From Acidobacteriaceae bacterium (GTDB lineage Bacteria > Acidobacteriota > Terriglobia > Terriglobales > Acidobacteriaceae): a stretch of 64,000 nt of DNA. Shown here in pieces: positions 16,847 through 26,427 of the stretch. Position 1 is the stretch's first letter; each line of letters starts with the position of its first letter. The position numbers and the translations under genes were made by a program. The stretch is taken from contig PKVW01000021.1 of NCBI GenBank assembly GCA_003131585.1, positions 117,354-181,353 on the forward strand, in the 5' to 3' direction. Below the pieces are notes generated by a model, which did no database searches, was not told where the DNA came from, and saw only the letters and a program-made list of their open reading frames with translations.

Positions 16847-17779
16847 TTACCAATAACATCCACCCTCAATGGCCTGCACATTTTGCGGCGTTTCACTGGC
16901 CGAGGGGCGTATCCATGCCTCATTCGAGAAAGCCATGATTCGCTCATTCCTCTCCCAACGGTGGCCCTTGATCCCAAAAAGGATTTGGGTTACACCGCCC
17001 AAGTGAATGGCCCATGCTCCCAGAGACTTGGCATGCGCCACGAGAGGAATCGACCACGCACCGGCGCCGACAATCGCCGCGTCGAAGGGCGCCGCCGCCA
17101 TTTGTTGGCGCATGGCATCGAGCGCGGCAAACCAATCGGGATATGGCGGGTTCGTTAAATAAGAACTGAGCGGGACACGGATGGTTCGCAGTTCAAAATC
17201 CGGAAGCACTTCCGGCTTCGCCCGCCAGATCTCCTGCCGGCGCCGATACTGCGCTTCGATGGTGGCCGCGAACGGACTCACCACCAGGACGCGTTTTCCC
17301 GCTAGCTGCTGGCTCCAAGGCCGGTTGTTGTAATAAGGTTCGAGCCCGTCTAGTTCCGTTAAAGCTGCCCTGGGGGCAAACCGCCGGCGAACCGCATGTT
17401 CTCCGAAATTGAACCACACCGCCAGCACATCCAGGCTGGCGAGCGCCTGGGCGTAGGTTTGGCAAAAACGCGAGAAAATCGCCGGGTCCGGGGGATAAAC
17501 CCCCGCGTTGCGGTGCAGGTTTCTGGCCACGTAACCCCGCCAGAATTCGCAATCGCCGTTGCCGTCCGCTCGCCGCAAATAGTGACGCAACGCGGCGATT
17601 TCCGCCGCCCCGATCTTTCCCACCGCGGCTGCGCGGTCGAGCGAACCCGCAAGCAAGTCATTCCCTTCCTGCGGCGACAGGATTCGCGCACCCAGGTACT
17701 TCGCCCTTTCGAACAGCCGGCGCCGGCTGGTTATCGGACGCATCAGAGCCTTCAGTTCGCGCTGGACAGCCTCAAGCAA
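16847..17779 (-). CDS. Uncharacterised polysaccharide-cluster protein, possibly GT-D-like glycosyltransferase
   Basis: 310 residues without signal peptide or membrane segment. The N-terminal region contains AAVGKIGAAEIAALRHYL, reminiscent of the RxGDGE-type motif of GT-D fold transferases but with the acidic residues changed. The C-terminal half has KRVLVVSPFAATIEAQYRRR, DAAIVGAGAWSIPLVAHAKS and WAIHLGGVTQILFGIKGHRW, a pattern I associate with uncharacterised proteins in surface-polysaccharide loci. The acyltransferase gene overlaps its start by 8 bp. The glycosyltransferase assignment is tentative; a nucleotide-sugar binding role is the main alternative. Confidence 0.55.
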   Translation of the reverse strand: MLEAVQRELKALMRPITSRRRLFERAKYLGARILSPQEGNDLLAGSLDRAAAVGKIGAAEIAALRHYLRRADGNGDCEFWRGYVARNLHRNAGVYPPDPAIFSRFCQTYAQALASLDVLAVWFNFGEHAVRRRFAPRAALTELDGLEPYYNNRPWSQQLAGKRVLVVSPFAATIEAQYRRRQEIWRAKPEVLPDFELRTIRVPLSSYLTNPPYPDWFAALDAMRQQMAAAPFDAAIVGAGAWSIPLVAHAKSLGAWAIHLGGVTQILFGIKGHRWERNERIMAFSNEAWIRPSASETPQNVQAIEGGCYW

Positions 17780-18947
17780 GCTGGCTCCCAGACGAAGGGG
17801 AAGATAGCCGGCCCGCCGCCCAGCGCCCGCTGGGTGTGAATCGCTCCTTCAAGCGCAAAAATCTCTCCTCGAAAAACCTTCTGGAGAGGTATGCCAATCC
17901 GATACAGAGGCCGCTTACGCATACAAACCTCAGCACGATCAGCCCAAAGCGGCCATCGCGCGGTTGCAATTGCGGCCAGAAAAGCTCAGACAGCTTGTCA
18001 TAGATTCGGAAGATCAATAAATGGAGAAGATAAAGCCCATAGCTGATGTAACCGAGAAAACCCAACACGGGGTTATTCACATATCCACTCCACCTACCTG
18101 TCCCCAACAGCAGGGCTAGCAGGACCACTCCCGCGAACGCCAAATCGATGAGCGTATGCTGCAGGGCCGCGCCCAGCAGGTTGTCGCGGGTCAACAGGCC
18201 GAACGGACTGCCCAGAACCGCGGCCCCGGCCGCGAGCCCGAGCAGCAGCGCGCAAATCGCCGTGAGTTGCCGTCGGCTGACCGAGGTGCGGAGAACCACT
18301 GCCAACCCGCCGCCCATCGCCAGACCGTCGGCCACGAACCAGGTGTAGGCCGCGATCCCGCTGGCGTGTCCCGTCTTGAATGCAGCGGCCCGGAGCAAAG
18401 GTTCCGCCAGGCAGATACCTGCGGCCAGCATAGCCACGCTCCGCAAGCCGCAACGCCGCACCAGCGCCGGCCAGACAATGTAGTAGTGCTCCTCCACCGC
18501 CAGCGACCATAGGGGGCCATAGTCGTTGGCCACGCCAAACAATACCGTGACGTTTGCCAGATAAACCGAACTCAGCCCCAGGTAGGCCGCCGATGCTTGC
18601 CGCAAGACAGCCAGCAGGATCAGCAGCGAATAGTATGCCGGCAAAATGCGCAGGGCGCGCCGGGTATAAAAACGGCGATAGTAGCCGGGCCGACCTCTCG
18701 AATCGAGCAAAATCCCGGTAATCAGAAACCCCGACAATACAAAGAACAGATTCACGCCGAGCCAGCCCGGCTTGGTGGCCATAAGCGCGAGTCGCTGCGG
18801 ACGTGAAAAGTGAAACCCGGAATACTGCCAGTAAAAGCCGTGGAGAAACATCACTCCCAGGATCGCGATGCCGCGCAGGGTATCGAGCTCCGGCATGCGG
18901 GCGCGAATCAGCTTAGCCGGCGTCTTATTCACGGAGCGGCTACGCAT
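17772..18947 (-). CDS. Acyltransferase family 3 (OafA/YrhL-like) membrane protein
   Basis: 391 residues with about ten hydrophobic segments. The N-terminus has PELDTLRGIAILGVMFLHGF and LGVNLFFVLSGFLITGILL, and RRFYTRRALRILPAYY follows, all signatures of the acyltransferase-3 family; the His in MFLHGF is the usual catalytic candidate. Such proteins O-acetylate or otherwise acylate surface polysaccharides from the membrane. There is no fused SGNH domain. It overlaps the Wzy-like gene at its start (8 bp) and the following gene at its end (8 bp), consistent with one transcript. Confidence 0.9.
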   Translation of the reverse strand: MRSRSVNKTPAKLIRARMPELDTLRGIAILGVMFLHGFYWQYSGFHFSRPQRLALMATKPGWLGVNLFFVLSGFLITGILLDSRGRPGYYRRFYTRRALRILPAYYSLLILLAVLRQASAAYLGLSSVYLANVTVLFGVANDYGPLWSLAVEEHYYIVWPALVRRCGLRSVAMLAAGICLAEPLLRAAAFKTGHASGIAAYTWFVADGLAMGGGLAVVLRTSVSRRQLTAICALLLGLAAGAAVLGSPFGLLTRDNLLGAALQHTLIDLAFAGVVLLALLLGTGRWSGYVNNPVLGFLGYISYGLYLLHLLIFRIYDKLSELFWPQLQPRDGRFGLIVLRFVCVSGLCIGLAYLSRRFFEERFLRLKERFTPSGRWAAGRLSSPSSGSQLA

Positions 18948-20349
18948 CTGCGGGCAATGGGGGGCGCGACGCGGCCGCGCTGTTGCCGGGCCTGGGCGGA
19001 CGGCGAAAGCCGTCCTCCGGAAGGCTAAGACCGTTTTCCAGTTTAAGCGCCCAGATCGCCAGCAGCGCCGCGATCCAGGTCATGGTGTTCTCAGCGAACG
19101 GGAATCTCACGAATGCAACGAACATCACGAAGGAAACGGCCGCCATCAGGGTGTGCTTCGCGCCCGCCCGGGCGATTCGCTCGCCGCAAGCGACGGCCAG
19201 CCAGGTCAGCAGCGGCATTGCCAGAATGCCGGCAACCCCAAAATTGCCGTAAGCTTCTCCCAGAGCCGTCGAACCGAGGCTGGTCGTTGCAGTGTGTTCG
19301 TAGAGCTGCGCCGCAAGAGTCGTGAAGTCCGGAGGCCGGCCCGGATCGAGGCTCGCCGGCAGCACGAAGGTGAAGAGCCGCGCGTATGTGCCTCCGTACA
19401 GGTAGTTGAACTTAGTGCCGAAGTCGTTAATCATGTGCATGAGCATCATCACACCCGAACCTTCGGTCACTCCCATCAGGTGGGTCACGGCCCGGTCCCC
19501 CACTTCGACTTCGAGCGCCTGCACGCCGGCGGAATCAGGAATCGTACTGAGATTCCCCCGGACCGAGCCCCACAGGCTGAATACCAGGACGAGAACCGGG
19601 GAGGCCACGAGCAGCGCCGCCAGAATTCTCTTGCGCCGGTACAGCCAGCAAGAAGTCAGGAAGGCCAGCAGATAGAGTGCGAAGAAGATCCGGTTCCCGC
19701 TGATGACGATGTCGACCAAGAAGAAAAACAAGATGAGCAAAGTGAATCCCGCGCGTGTATCTTGTTGTTTCAACCCCACACTGGTGTAAAGCGCCGCCGC
19801 TCCGGTGAAGATCATTTGATTGGTCACCGACAAGTGCGCGCCGAGAACGAAGACGCGGCCCCAGTGATCGGCCAAATCCGCGTTGCGGGTGTACCAGTTC
19901 GACACCAGGAACTGCGAGACGCCGCCTTGCAGCCAGATGGTTGCCAGCCAACCGGCCGCCGTCAGCGCCATGGCCGTCAGAATGACGCGCTCCAGCCGGC
20001 GGCGCACGATGACGCCAGCCCCGGCTCCTTCCGGCAACCGGCTCGAACTCCCGAGCCAGGCAACGAAACAGGTGAGCATGAGCGAAAGCCAGATAATCAA
20101 GTAAGGGCGAAAGAAGATCCAACTGGCCAGGTTGACCTCGTCCCACGACCCGTTCACGTCATAGACCGCGGGCTGCTGGAATCCCCCGTTGAGCGTCAAA
20201 ATCGTGAGCGGAGCGATCATAAAGAATCCCAGGCCAACCAGCCACCCCAGCAGAGGCGTCAAGGCGGTCGAGTTTCTCTTGGTCCGGCCGAGGACCAGCC
20301 CATAGGTGCCAAGCAGGATCGCCAAGAGGAGGAAGCAAAAGATTCTCAT
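18940..20349 (-). CDS. wzy: Wzy-like polysaccharide polymerase (multi-pass membrane protein)
   Basis: 469 residues with about eleven to twelve hydrophobic segments and a large loop near 300-375 (starting SVRGNLSTIPDS and ending around LGSTALGEAYGNFG). The topology and the GEAYGNFGVAG motif fit O-antigen/oligosaccharide repeat polymerases, whose sequences are otherwise poorly conserved. No other protein in the cluster can fill the polymerase role. Flippase, chain-length and export genes are in the same operon, so a Wzx/Wzy-dependent pathway is implied. A tandem repeat precedes the start. Confidence 0.75.
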   Translation of the reverse strand: MRIFCFLLLAILLGTYGLVLGRTKRNSTALTPLLGWLVGLGFFMIAPLTILTLNGGFQQPAVYDVNGSWDEVNLASWIFFRPYLIIWLSLMLTCFVAWLGSSSRLPEGAGAGVIVRRRLERVILTAMALTAAGWLATIWLQGGVSQFLVSNWYTRNADLADHWGRVFVLGAHLSVTNQMIFTGAAALYTSVGLKQQDTRAGFTLLILFFFLVDIVISGNRIFFALYLLAFLTSCWLYRRKRILAALLVASPVLVLVFSLWGSVRGNLSTIPDSAGVQALEVEVGDRAVTHLMGVTEGSGVMMLMHMINDFGTKFNYLYGGTYARLFTFVLPASLDPGRPPDFTTLAAQLYEHTATTSLGSTALGEAYGNFGVAGILAMPLLTWLAVACGERIARAGAKHTLMAAVSFVMFVAFVRFPFAENTMTWIAALLAIWALKLENGLSLPEDGFRRPPRPGNSAAASRPPLPADA

Positions 20350-20353
20350 CCTA

Positions 20354-20397
20354 ATTCTTATTCTTATTCTTGGATTGTTCTTGAGGATTGTTCCTGG
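20354..20397. repeat. Tandem repeats upstream of the wzy-like gene
   Basis: ATTCTT occurs three times in a row (20354-20371), followed by two GGATTGTTCYTG units (20372-20397). This is the spacer between the GT4 gene and the wzy-like gene, directly in front of the latter's start codon. Confidence 0.7.
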
Positions 20398-20422
20398 ACA
20401 GCGCCAGAGGCTCGGCAGCTAA

Positions 20423-21598
20423 CTATGGATGCTCGGCTCCGGTGCGCGCTCGCGCAGAAAGTTCCGCGGCCGGGAATGCTTCACCGGCGATTCTCCCGCG
20501 CCGCTGGTTTTCGCTTTCGCGAATAATCGTCCAAAGCCTCGCCGCCAGACTCGGATTCGCCAGGGCGCGGTAGTCCGCGAAAGCGTGTTGCCGCAGCTGC
20601 GCCACTTTTGCCGGGTCGGAGGCCAGCGAGCGGACCGCTTGGTAGAGTGACTGCTCGGCATCTGCATGGTCATACAACAAGCCGCTCACGCCGTCCCGGA
20701 TAAAGCTCGGCTCCGGGCCGTGGGCCCGCATATTGTTGTGGGTGATTACGGGCAAGCTCAGAGACATCATATGCAGAACACTCAAGCCGGCATTGCCCGG
20801 ATAACATCCGGCAAAACATTCGAGCGAGACCTGGCGGATTCGCTCCGCATCGTACAATCCGCCGTGGAAGACGATCCAGGGACAATCCCGCGCCCGTGCC
20901 CGCAGCGCGCTGGCCTCTTCGCCATCCCCAACCACATGCAACCGCACCGGCAGGCCATCGTCTTGCCGGATTCGTTCGACCACCCGCATTAGCAAATCCA
21001 GATGGCTCTCCCGCCGAAGCCTGCCGATGAACAATACTCCCGACTCGGTTCCCGTCTTCTCTTGCGGCGGAACGGGAAAGCGGTTGATGAGCGAGTTGTG
21101 CGCTACCGCCAGTTTGCGCCCCGAAAGCCCGTTATCGAGGAATGCCTGGCGAACGATGGGGGCATAGCAGATATAGGAAGCGACCAGCCTCAGCATGGTC
21201 CTCATCATCAGCTTGTAGGGGGCGCCGATCCGGCCGCGGCGGTAGAAACCATGTCCGTGAACATAGGCCGGGATGCCAAGGACCTTCGCCCACAGCAGGG
21301 TAATCCAGAAGGTCAGGTAACGGGGATTCGCGTTGAGGAAAATGGCCTCCGGCCTTTCGCGAAGGATGTAGGTCACCACGCCCCACTGTATCCACCCAAA
21401 CCGCTTGCCCAAGGGCATAAGTGTGGGAACGGAGAAACAGCGTACCCGCGGCCCGTCTGCTATCGGAGCGACTTTGAAGCCCATGCCAGCCGGCTCCGGA
21501 GACGCCACCAGATCGAGCGGACAGTACTGGGCCAGATCGAGAAACATCTCCCGGCTCGTGTTTGTCAGATGAGGTTGGATGACCCCTAACCTTTTCAC
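20423..21598 (-). CDS. Glycosyltransferase family 4
   Basis: 391 residues with the GT-B two-domain pattern. The N-terminal domain has YVHGHGFYRRGRIG; the C-terminal domain has GVLFIGRLRRESHLDLL, RLHVVGDGEEASAL, and CYPGNAGLSVLHMMSLSLPVI, where the normal EX7E motif is replaced by a GLSVLHMM form found in some GT4 enzymes. It probably adds one sugar of the repeat unit on the cytoplasmic face. The donor and acceptor are not determinable here. It lies between the other GT4 gene and the wzy-like gene. Confidence 0.82.
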   Translation of the reverse strand: MKRLGVIQPHLTNTSREMFLDLAQYCPLDLVASPEPAGMGFKVAPIADGPRVRCFSVPTLMPLGKRFGWIQWGVVTYILRERPEAIFLNANPRYLTFWITLLWAKVLGIPAYVHGHGFYRRGRIGAPYKLMMRTMLRLVASYICYAPIVRQAFLDNGLSGRKLAVAHNSLINRFPVPPQEKTGTESGVLFIGRLRRESHLDLLMRVVERIRQDDGLPVRLHVVGDGEEASALRARARDCPWIVFHGGLYDAERIRQVSLECFAGCYPGNAGLSVLHMMSLSLPVITHNNMRAHGPEPSFIRDGVSGLLYDHADAEQSLYQAVRSLASDPAKVAQLRQHAFADYRALANPSLAARLWTIIRESENQRRGRIAGEAFPAAELSARARTGAEHP

Positions 21599-21660
21599 TT
21601 AATTCCTACCGGAGTAAGCTGCGCGCGGTCATTGTGGAAAACAGCATTGTGGAAATCAGA

Positions 21661-22875
21661 CTACTGAAGGCGGGAACCGGCGCGCGCAAAGTTTGGATCC
21701 CCGATCCGCTCCATCACGCTCAAGTATTGCCGAGCCGCATTTTCCCAGCTAAAGTGCGCCACCTGATCGCGGTTGTGGGCCTCCTGCCGCCTGCAAGTCG
21801 TTTCGTCCCGCCACAGCCGGAAAATGAGCTGGGCCAATTCTTTGTCATCGAGCGGATCGAACAGATTCAGCCGCAGCGTGCGCGCCACCTCTTCGATGGG
21901 CGGGATTTTGGAGGCGATTACCGCCGTGCCCGCCGCCGCCGCCTCCAATACCGGCAGACTGCTGGCCTCATAAAGGCCGGGCGAGATCACCAACGCGGCC
22001 CGCTGATACAGCGCAACTAGATCTTCGAATGGCAGTTTGCCCAGGTGGCGGACATAGTCCATCTGCTGTTCCGCCAGGAACCGGAAAATAGCGGGAGCGG
22101 CGGAATACCGGGCGCCGGTCATCACCAAAGGGATCCTGACCCCATGATCCCGTTCGAGGCGGCGCAGAGCCTGCAACACGGTCAGATGGTTCTTGTGCGG
22201 CCAGAGCTGTGCGGGAAGGAACAGGAAACGCTCCGCCAGCTGGTACCGCTCCAGAACTGCGGCGCCGCGCGAAGTGGAAAAATCCCTGGCGTTGACGCCT
22301 TCGGGGATCACCGCGATCCGCTCCGGAGAAATACCGGGAAAATGAGTCAGCATGTCCTGCTTGATGAATTCGCTGCTGGCTTGAAAATAGCTGGCGCAGG
22401 AGGCGCTCAGGCCGTAGGCGATCGTCCGGCTAAGCCGCCGCGGCCAGCTGAAAAACTCCGGATAGTGCAGGTGTTGAATGTCGTGCATGGAAAGCAGGGA
22501 TGGTTTCCGGTTGTCGAAGCAAAGCAGGCTGACGGTCGGCGTGTAGATCACGTCGGAACCGGCTTCCATGATCTCGCGCACGGCTTTGAACAACCGCCCG
22601 CTGGTTTGGCGGTACAATTCCTGGCTGCGGGAAAGCAAAGCCGCGCGGCATATTCTTTGGCGCATTCGAAAAGACCCGCCGTCGACCGCAACCACTTCAA
22701 AATTCGCCAACGCTTCATACTTGGCAAATAGCTTCCGATTGCCGTCGGTCAGGTAGAGTTGGAAACAGTGGCGGCGGCCGGCCGCTGCGAACCCATCCAA
22801 CAGACCCAGAATGTACGTATTCAAACCGCCGACATAGTCCGGATCAACCCGCAGACAGTCAATTCCGATCCGCAT
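21661..22875 (-). CDS. Glycosyltransferase family 4 (GT-B, EX7E type)
   Basis: 404 residues. The N-terminus is MRIGIDCLRVDPDYVGGLNTYI with the glycine-rich acceptor loop; the C-terminal domain has FLFLPAQLWPHKNHLTVLQAL, GKLPFEDLVALYQRAALVI and SPGLYEASSLPVLEAAAAG, an intact EX7E retaining-transferase motif (E-ASSLPVL-E). It is a cytoplasmic transferase of the repeat unit. Its start overlaps the end of the DegT gene by 17 bp. The close resemblance to mannosyl/rhamnosyl transferases is general and does not define the sugar. Confidence 0.87.
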   Translation of the reverse strand: MRIGIDCLRVDPDYVGGLNTYILGLLDGFAAAGRRHCFQLYLTDGNRKLFAKYEALANFEVVAVDGGSFRMRQRICRAALLSRSQELYRQTSGRLFKAVREIMEAGSDVIYTPTVSLLCFDNRKPSLLSMHDIQHLHYPEFFSWPRRLSRTIAYGLSASCASYFQASSEFIKQDMLTHFPGISPERIAVIPEGVNARDFSTSRGAAVLERYQLAERFLFLPAQLWPHKNHLTVLQALRRLERDHGVRIPLVMTGARYSAAPAIFRFLAEQQMDYVRHLGKLPFEDLVALYQRAALVISPGLYEASSLPVLEAAAAGTAVIASKIPPIEEVARTLRLNLFDPLDDKELAQLIFRLWRDETTCRRQEAHNRDQVAHFSWENAARQYLSVMERIGDPNFARAGSRLQ

Positions 22876-23995
22876 GAAAGCGCCGTATCTTCTCGATCAC
22901 GAAAGCCTGATCATCCGGGGTCAGGGTGCAGGCGGACGGCAGGGAAATTCCCTGGCGGTAGATCCGTTCGCTGACGCGAAAATCTTCGTCAATCACGCGC
23001 GCATGCCTGCCATCCGCATAGCAGGGTTGCAGGTGCAGGGGATAGAAGAACCGGCGCGTCTGGATATTGTAGCGGCGCAAGAAAACGGAGAGCGCCTCGG
23101 GATCCTCGCACAGAAACGAAGTAAACCAGAACACCGGCTGGCAGCGCGGATCGATGAACCCAGGCCGCAAGCCCGCGAGGCCGCGCAACTCCTCGACATA
23201 GCGGTCGTGGATCTCGCGCTTTCGGCGGACGATCGCGGGCAGTTTTTTCATTTGCGCGATGCCAATCGCGGCCTGTAGGTCGGTGAAAGAAAAATTGAAG
23301 CCGATGGATTCGTGGACAAAGGTTCCCTTCTGGTCGCGGCCGTAATTCTTGAGCCGGTAGGCTGCCTTGGCCAGGCCGTCATTGTCCGTAAGAACCATTC
23401 CGCCCTCGCCGCAGGTGATCGTTTTGTTGCCGTAGTAAGAGAGAATGCCCATGTCCCCAAAGGTGCCGACGTGCCGCCCTTCAAAGGTCACCCCGACTCC
23501 TTCGGCGGCGTCTTCGATCACTTTGAGGTTGTGGCGGCGGGCCAAGGCCGTCACTTGCGGCATGTCCGCGCTTTGCCCGTAAAGATGAACCGGCATGATG
23601 GCGCGGGTCTTGCGGGTCAGCAGCTTTTCCGCGCGTTCCACGTCCAGGCAAAACGTGTCTTCCTGAACCTCGCAGAGAACCGGAGTAGCCCCCGCCAGAA
23701 TCACCGCGTTGGCGGTGGCGACAAAAGTCAGGTTAGGCACGATCACTTCATCGCCTGGCCCGATCCCCAGAGCCTTCAGGCACACGAACAAGGCCATGCT
23801 CCCGTTGCACACCGCGATGGCATGCTTGCAGCTGGCCAGGCGCGCGGTCAGGCTCTCGAACTCCCGGGTCAAATCGTGCTCGACGAGAAATGTGGAGTCA
23901 ATCACCCGCTTCAGTTCGCGGAGTTCGTCATCGTCAATCCAGGGCTCGATCTGGACAATCGACGAACTTTGCGTTACTGGTGCGGCGTTAGGCAT
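22859..23995 (-). CDS. DegT/DnrJ/EryC1 aminotransferase (perosamine synthase-like)
   Basis: 378 residues from the ATG at 23995; the ORF extends upstream but only into the previous gene. It is a PLP-dependent sugar aminotransferase: cofactor Asp in VIEDAAEGVG (D162) and internal-aldimine Lys in YYGNKTITCGEGGM (K191). The IPEWID-like start (IEPWIDDDEL) and the YGNKTITxGEGGM form are typical of GDP-perosamine synthases. It would aminate a 4-keto-6-deoxy nucleotide sugar, and Gmd in the same operon makes that type of substrate. The start overlaps the FkbM-like gene by 8 bp. Confidence 0.87.
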   Translation of the reverse strand: MPNAAPVTQSSSIVQIEPWIDDDELRELKRVIDSTFLVEHDLTREFESLTARLASCKHAIAVCNGSMALFVCLKALGIGPGDEVIVPNLTFVATANAVILAGATPVLCEVQEDTFCLDVERAEKLLTRKTRAIMPVHLYGQSADMPQVTALARRHNLKVIEDAAEGVGVTFEGRHVGTFGDMGILSYYGNKTITCGEGGMVLTDNDGLAKAAYRLKNYGRDQKGTFVHESIGFNFSFTDLQAAIGIAQMKKLPAIVRRKREIHDRYVEELRGLAGLRPGFIDPRCQPVFWFTSFLCEDPEALSVFLRRYNIQTRRFFYPLHLQPCYADGRHARVIDEDFRVSERIYRQGISLPSACTLTPDDQAFVIEKIRRFHADRN

Positions 23996-24938
23996 GGGCT
24001 CTTGCCGCGACGGATGCGAAATCCCGGCGGGCCGCGAGGTCTCGCAGCGGACCCCGCTCTCCGGTGGCAACGTTGATCACGGGCAAATGTTCGATGAGCC
24101 GGAAGCGGTCTTCTCCGCGGGCATAGGTCAGGGTTCCGGATTCATCCCGGGCTTCCCTGAACTTGCTCGCGACGTAAGCCTGCTCGGGTTCCAATCCCTG
24201 AAATTCTCCGGCCACATCCGCCCTTACGAAGAAAGCGTTGTGGCCCCAAATATTGGAGCCCAGAAGAATGTAGCCTTTGCTTTGGGCGAGCCGATGAAGC
24301 GCCGCAAGCGAACTGCCGTAATACAGATTCGAATGATGCGCCGCGGTGCGGTCGAAGTCTTCTTTGTAAGGCACGCAAATCGGCTGCAGTCCCAGCAAGC
24401 TGTTGTACTCGACGATCGCAATTCTGGGCCGCACGCTCTGAATGGCCTCCCAAATCCAGTAATCGTTTCCATTCAGATCGACCGAAAGCAGCCCCAAATC
24501 CTCCCCGAACCCCGCCTGTGCCAGCAGCGAGTCGATGTTCTCCCGCGTGATCCACGCTTCCTTGACCTGAAGGTCGTACTGCCAGTGGATGCGGTCGGAT
24601 CTTATGTATTCGATGTCCGCCGGGCAGGCGTCGAGGACCATGCCTTGCCAGTGGTTGTTGAGCAGGAGGAAGCGGGTATTGCTTTCCTCGTAGTTCTCCA
24701 CCCCGAATTCGATGAAGGTCTGGTTCGCGATGCTCACTTTGTTGATCAGATACTGAATGATGCCGTCCTCATCCCATTGCGAAGAGACTTTGAATCCGAC
24801 TCTGCGGAAATCGGTATTAGGAGGCAAACCGGCCACCTGCCAGGCCATCTGCTTGCCCAGCAGCAGCGCGGCCTCCCCGTCATGGCCGGCTGTTCTGCGC
24901 AGCTTCTGGTATGCGGATTTTATTCTTTTCTTGATCAA
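23988..24938 (-). CDS. FkbM-like methyltransferase-family protein
   Basis: 316 residues. Recognisable features are FKVSSQWDEDGIIQYLI, FIEFGVENYEESNTRFLLL (the position of the SAM loop), GLLSVDLNGNDYWIWEAI and RIAIVEYNSLLG. These match a group of FkbM-related proteins common in surface-glycan loci. The glycine-rich loop is weaker than in classical methyltransferases, so catalytic activity is likely but not certain. It lies between the flippase and the aminotransferase genes, 34 bp after the former. Confidence 0.7.
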   Translation of the reverse strand: MIKKRIKSAYQKLRRTAGHDGEAALLLGKQMAWQVAGLPPNTDFRRVGFKVSSQWDEDGIIQYLINKVSIANQTFIEFGVENYEESNTRFLLLNNHWQGMVLDACPADIEYIRSDRIHWQYDLQVKEAWITRENIDSLLAQAGFGEDLGLLSVDLNGNDYWIWEAIQSVRPRIAIVEYNSLLGLQPICVPYKEDFDRTAAHHSNLYYGSSLAALHRLAQSKGYILLGSNIWGHNAFFVRADVAGEFQGLEPEQAYVASKFREARDESGTLTYARGEDRFRLIEHLPVINVATGERGPLRDLAARRDFASVAARAHA

Positions 24939-24972
24939 CGAATCTCCCGAGAGAAGCCCGCGGGCGACAACT

Positions 24973-26346
24973 CTAGCCAGCGGCCGCCGCTTCTTGCTGA
25001 CGCAGCTCCCGCCGGAAAGTTATGCCAAATCCCACCGCCATGGCGGCCGTAAAGCTCACACCGCTGAAAAGCATGCCATAGACAGCGCCCCGCAAACCGA
25101 ACCTGGCCACGAGGGGAACGCCGACGAGGAAGGTGACGACCCCGCTGCCCACGTAAGCCCAGAAGACCAGTTTGGGAGACTCGGCGGCTTTCAGCGCCGC
25201 GTTCATGGTGTGCCCAACTCCCATCACCACCGGCACCAGCACAAGGATTGTCAGCAGCGGAGCCACGTCGTCATACCGGCCGCCATACAGGAGGTGCGTG
25301 AGCGGCTTCCCAAAAGCGCGGATGAACAAAAAGAAGGACAAGGTAACCGCGGCGATAGCGATCGCATACCATTTCCACGCCGATAGCAGGGGCCCGATCC
25401 TTTTGGCGGCATAGTGGGCGGAAAGCAGCGGCAGAACCAGGTAGTTCAAAGCGATAAGAATCTGATCCGCGGGGGCGACCACTAGGGTTATGGCTTTCAG
25501 TTCCGCCACATCCCTCACCGATAGAAAGCCCGCCACCAGCCAGTAATAGCCCTGCCCGGTCAATTGAAAGACGAACGCCGTCACCAGCACCCAGCGCGCA
25601 TACTTCCAGTGTTCGCGCCAGTGGTCCGGCTCGCCGTCGAGAAAGCTTTGCCGCGTTTTGCCGAAGGGCAGCTTCCCCGCAACGCTGAGGCCGGCGGCGA
25701 GCCACCCGGCCGCGAGAACAAGAAAGACCGAAAAGCCGTTTAGCACCTGCGCCTTCGCCGCCAGCCCGAGTCCACAACCCACGGTGACGAAGAAAACCAG
25801 CGACGCTGCGGCTGCCAGATCTGCCCGCCGCTGCAGATAGAAGGTGCGGCGCAGAAATGCCCCCGACAGCAGAATCCCGACGGTGAGCCCCATACCGACA
25901 ATCGCCCGGGGCAGGAGAGGAGGCGCAATCCAGCGGCCTGCCGCGTACACACCTAGAACCAGCGCAGTCAGCAGCAGGCCCAACACGGCGTTGCTCCAAA
26001 ACATCAGCTGAAAATATTCCGCAAAACGGCTGCGGTATCTTCCCGAACCGTAGACCGTGAACGGCTCCAGAATCGCGGCGTTGTGCAGGCCGATGAGGAA
26101 GGTAAGCGCCGAATAGGACAGGACAAACATTCCGTACTCTTCCTTGGTCTGTGTGCGGGCCAATACCAAGTTGACGAGAAACATGCCGCCCACCGAAAGC
26201 GCCTGGTCGGCCATGCTGAAGGCGACTTGGCGGAGTTGATGGAGGCGGGGCCGGGTGAATGCGGCGACTCTCGGAGAAGCAAGCCATGTGCCGATTTGAC
26301 CCATACTTTGGGACTGAGCCGAAGAGCCGTGCCTGCCTGATTTCAT
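24973..26346 (-). CDS. wzx: Wzx-like polysaccharide flippase
   Basis: 457 residues with about twelve to fourteen hydrophobic segments. The N-terminal LRQVAFSMADQALSVGGMFLVNLVLARTQTKEEYGMFVLSY is the classic oligosaccharide flippase opening (shown here only as the motifs QVAFSMADQALSVGGMFLVN and EEYGMFVLSY). It belongs to the MOP superfamily and would move the lipid-linked repeat unit across the inner membrane for polymerisation by the wzy-like protein. The start may be the internal ATG 14 codons later (MGQIGTWL). Confidence 0.88.
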   Translation of the reverse strand: MKSGRHGSSAQSQSMGQIGTWLASPRVAAFTRPRLHQLRQVAFSMADQALSVGGMFLVNLVLARTQTKEEYGMFVLSYSALTFLIGLHNAAILEPFTVYGSGRYRSRFAEYFQLMFWSNAVLGLLLTALVLGVYAAGRWIAPPLLPRAIVGMGLTVGILLSGAFLRRTFYLQRRADLAAAASLVFFVTVGCGLGLAAKAQVLNGFSVFLVLAAGWLAAGLSVAGKLPFGKTRQSFLDGEPDHWREHWKYARWVLVTAFVFQLTGQGYYWLVAGFLSVRDVAELKAITLVVAPADQILIALNYLVLPLLSAHYAAKRIGPLLSAWKWYAIAIAAVTLSFFLFIRAFGKPLTHLLYGGRYDDVAPLLTILVLVPVVMGVGHTMNAALKAAESPKLVFWAYVGSGVVTFLVGVPLVARFGLRGAVYGMLFSGVSFTAAMAVGFGITFRRELRQQEAAAAG

Positions 26347-26427
26347 GCCAAGCGATCATGGGCTGAGGCCAATGAAACTGACGTTGCGGGAAAACATCAT
26401 GACGGGAACTCAGCCGAGCGCCCCGGG

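Noticed and set aside
19000-20526. Long + strand open frame of 552 codons opposite the wzy-like gene
   Set aside because: It is a shadow of the wzy-like and neighbouring genes on the - strand, with composition unlike a folded protein and no motif.
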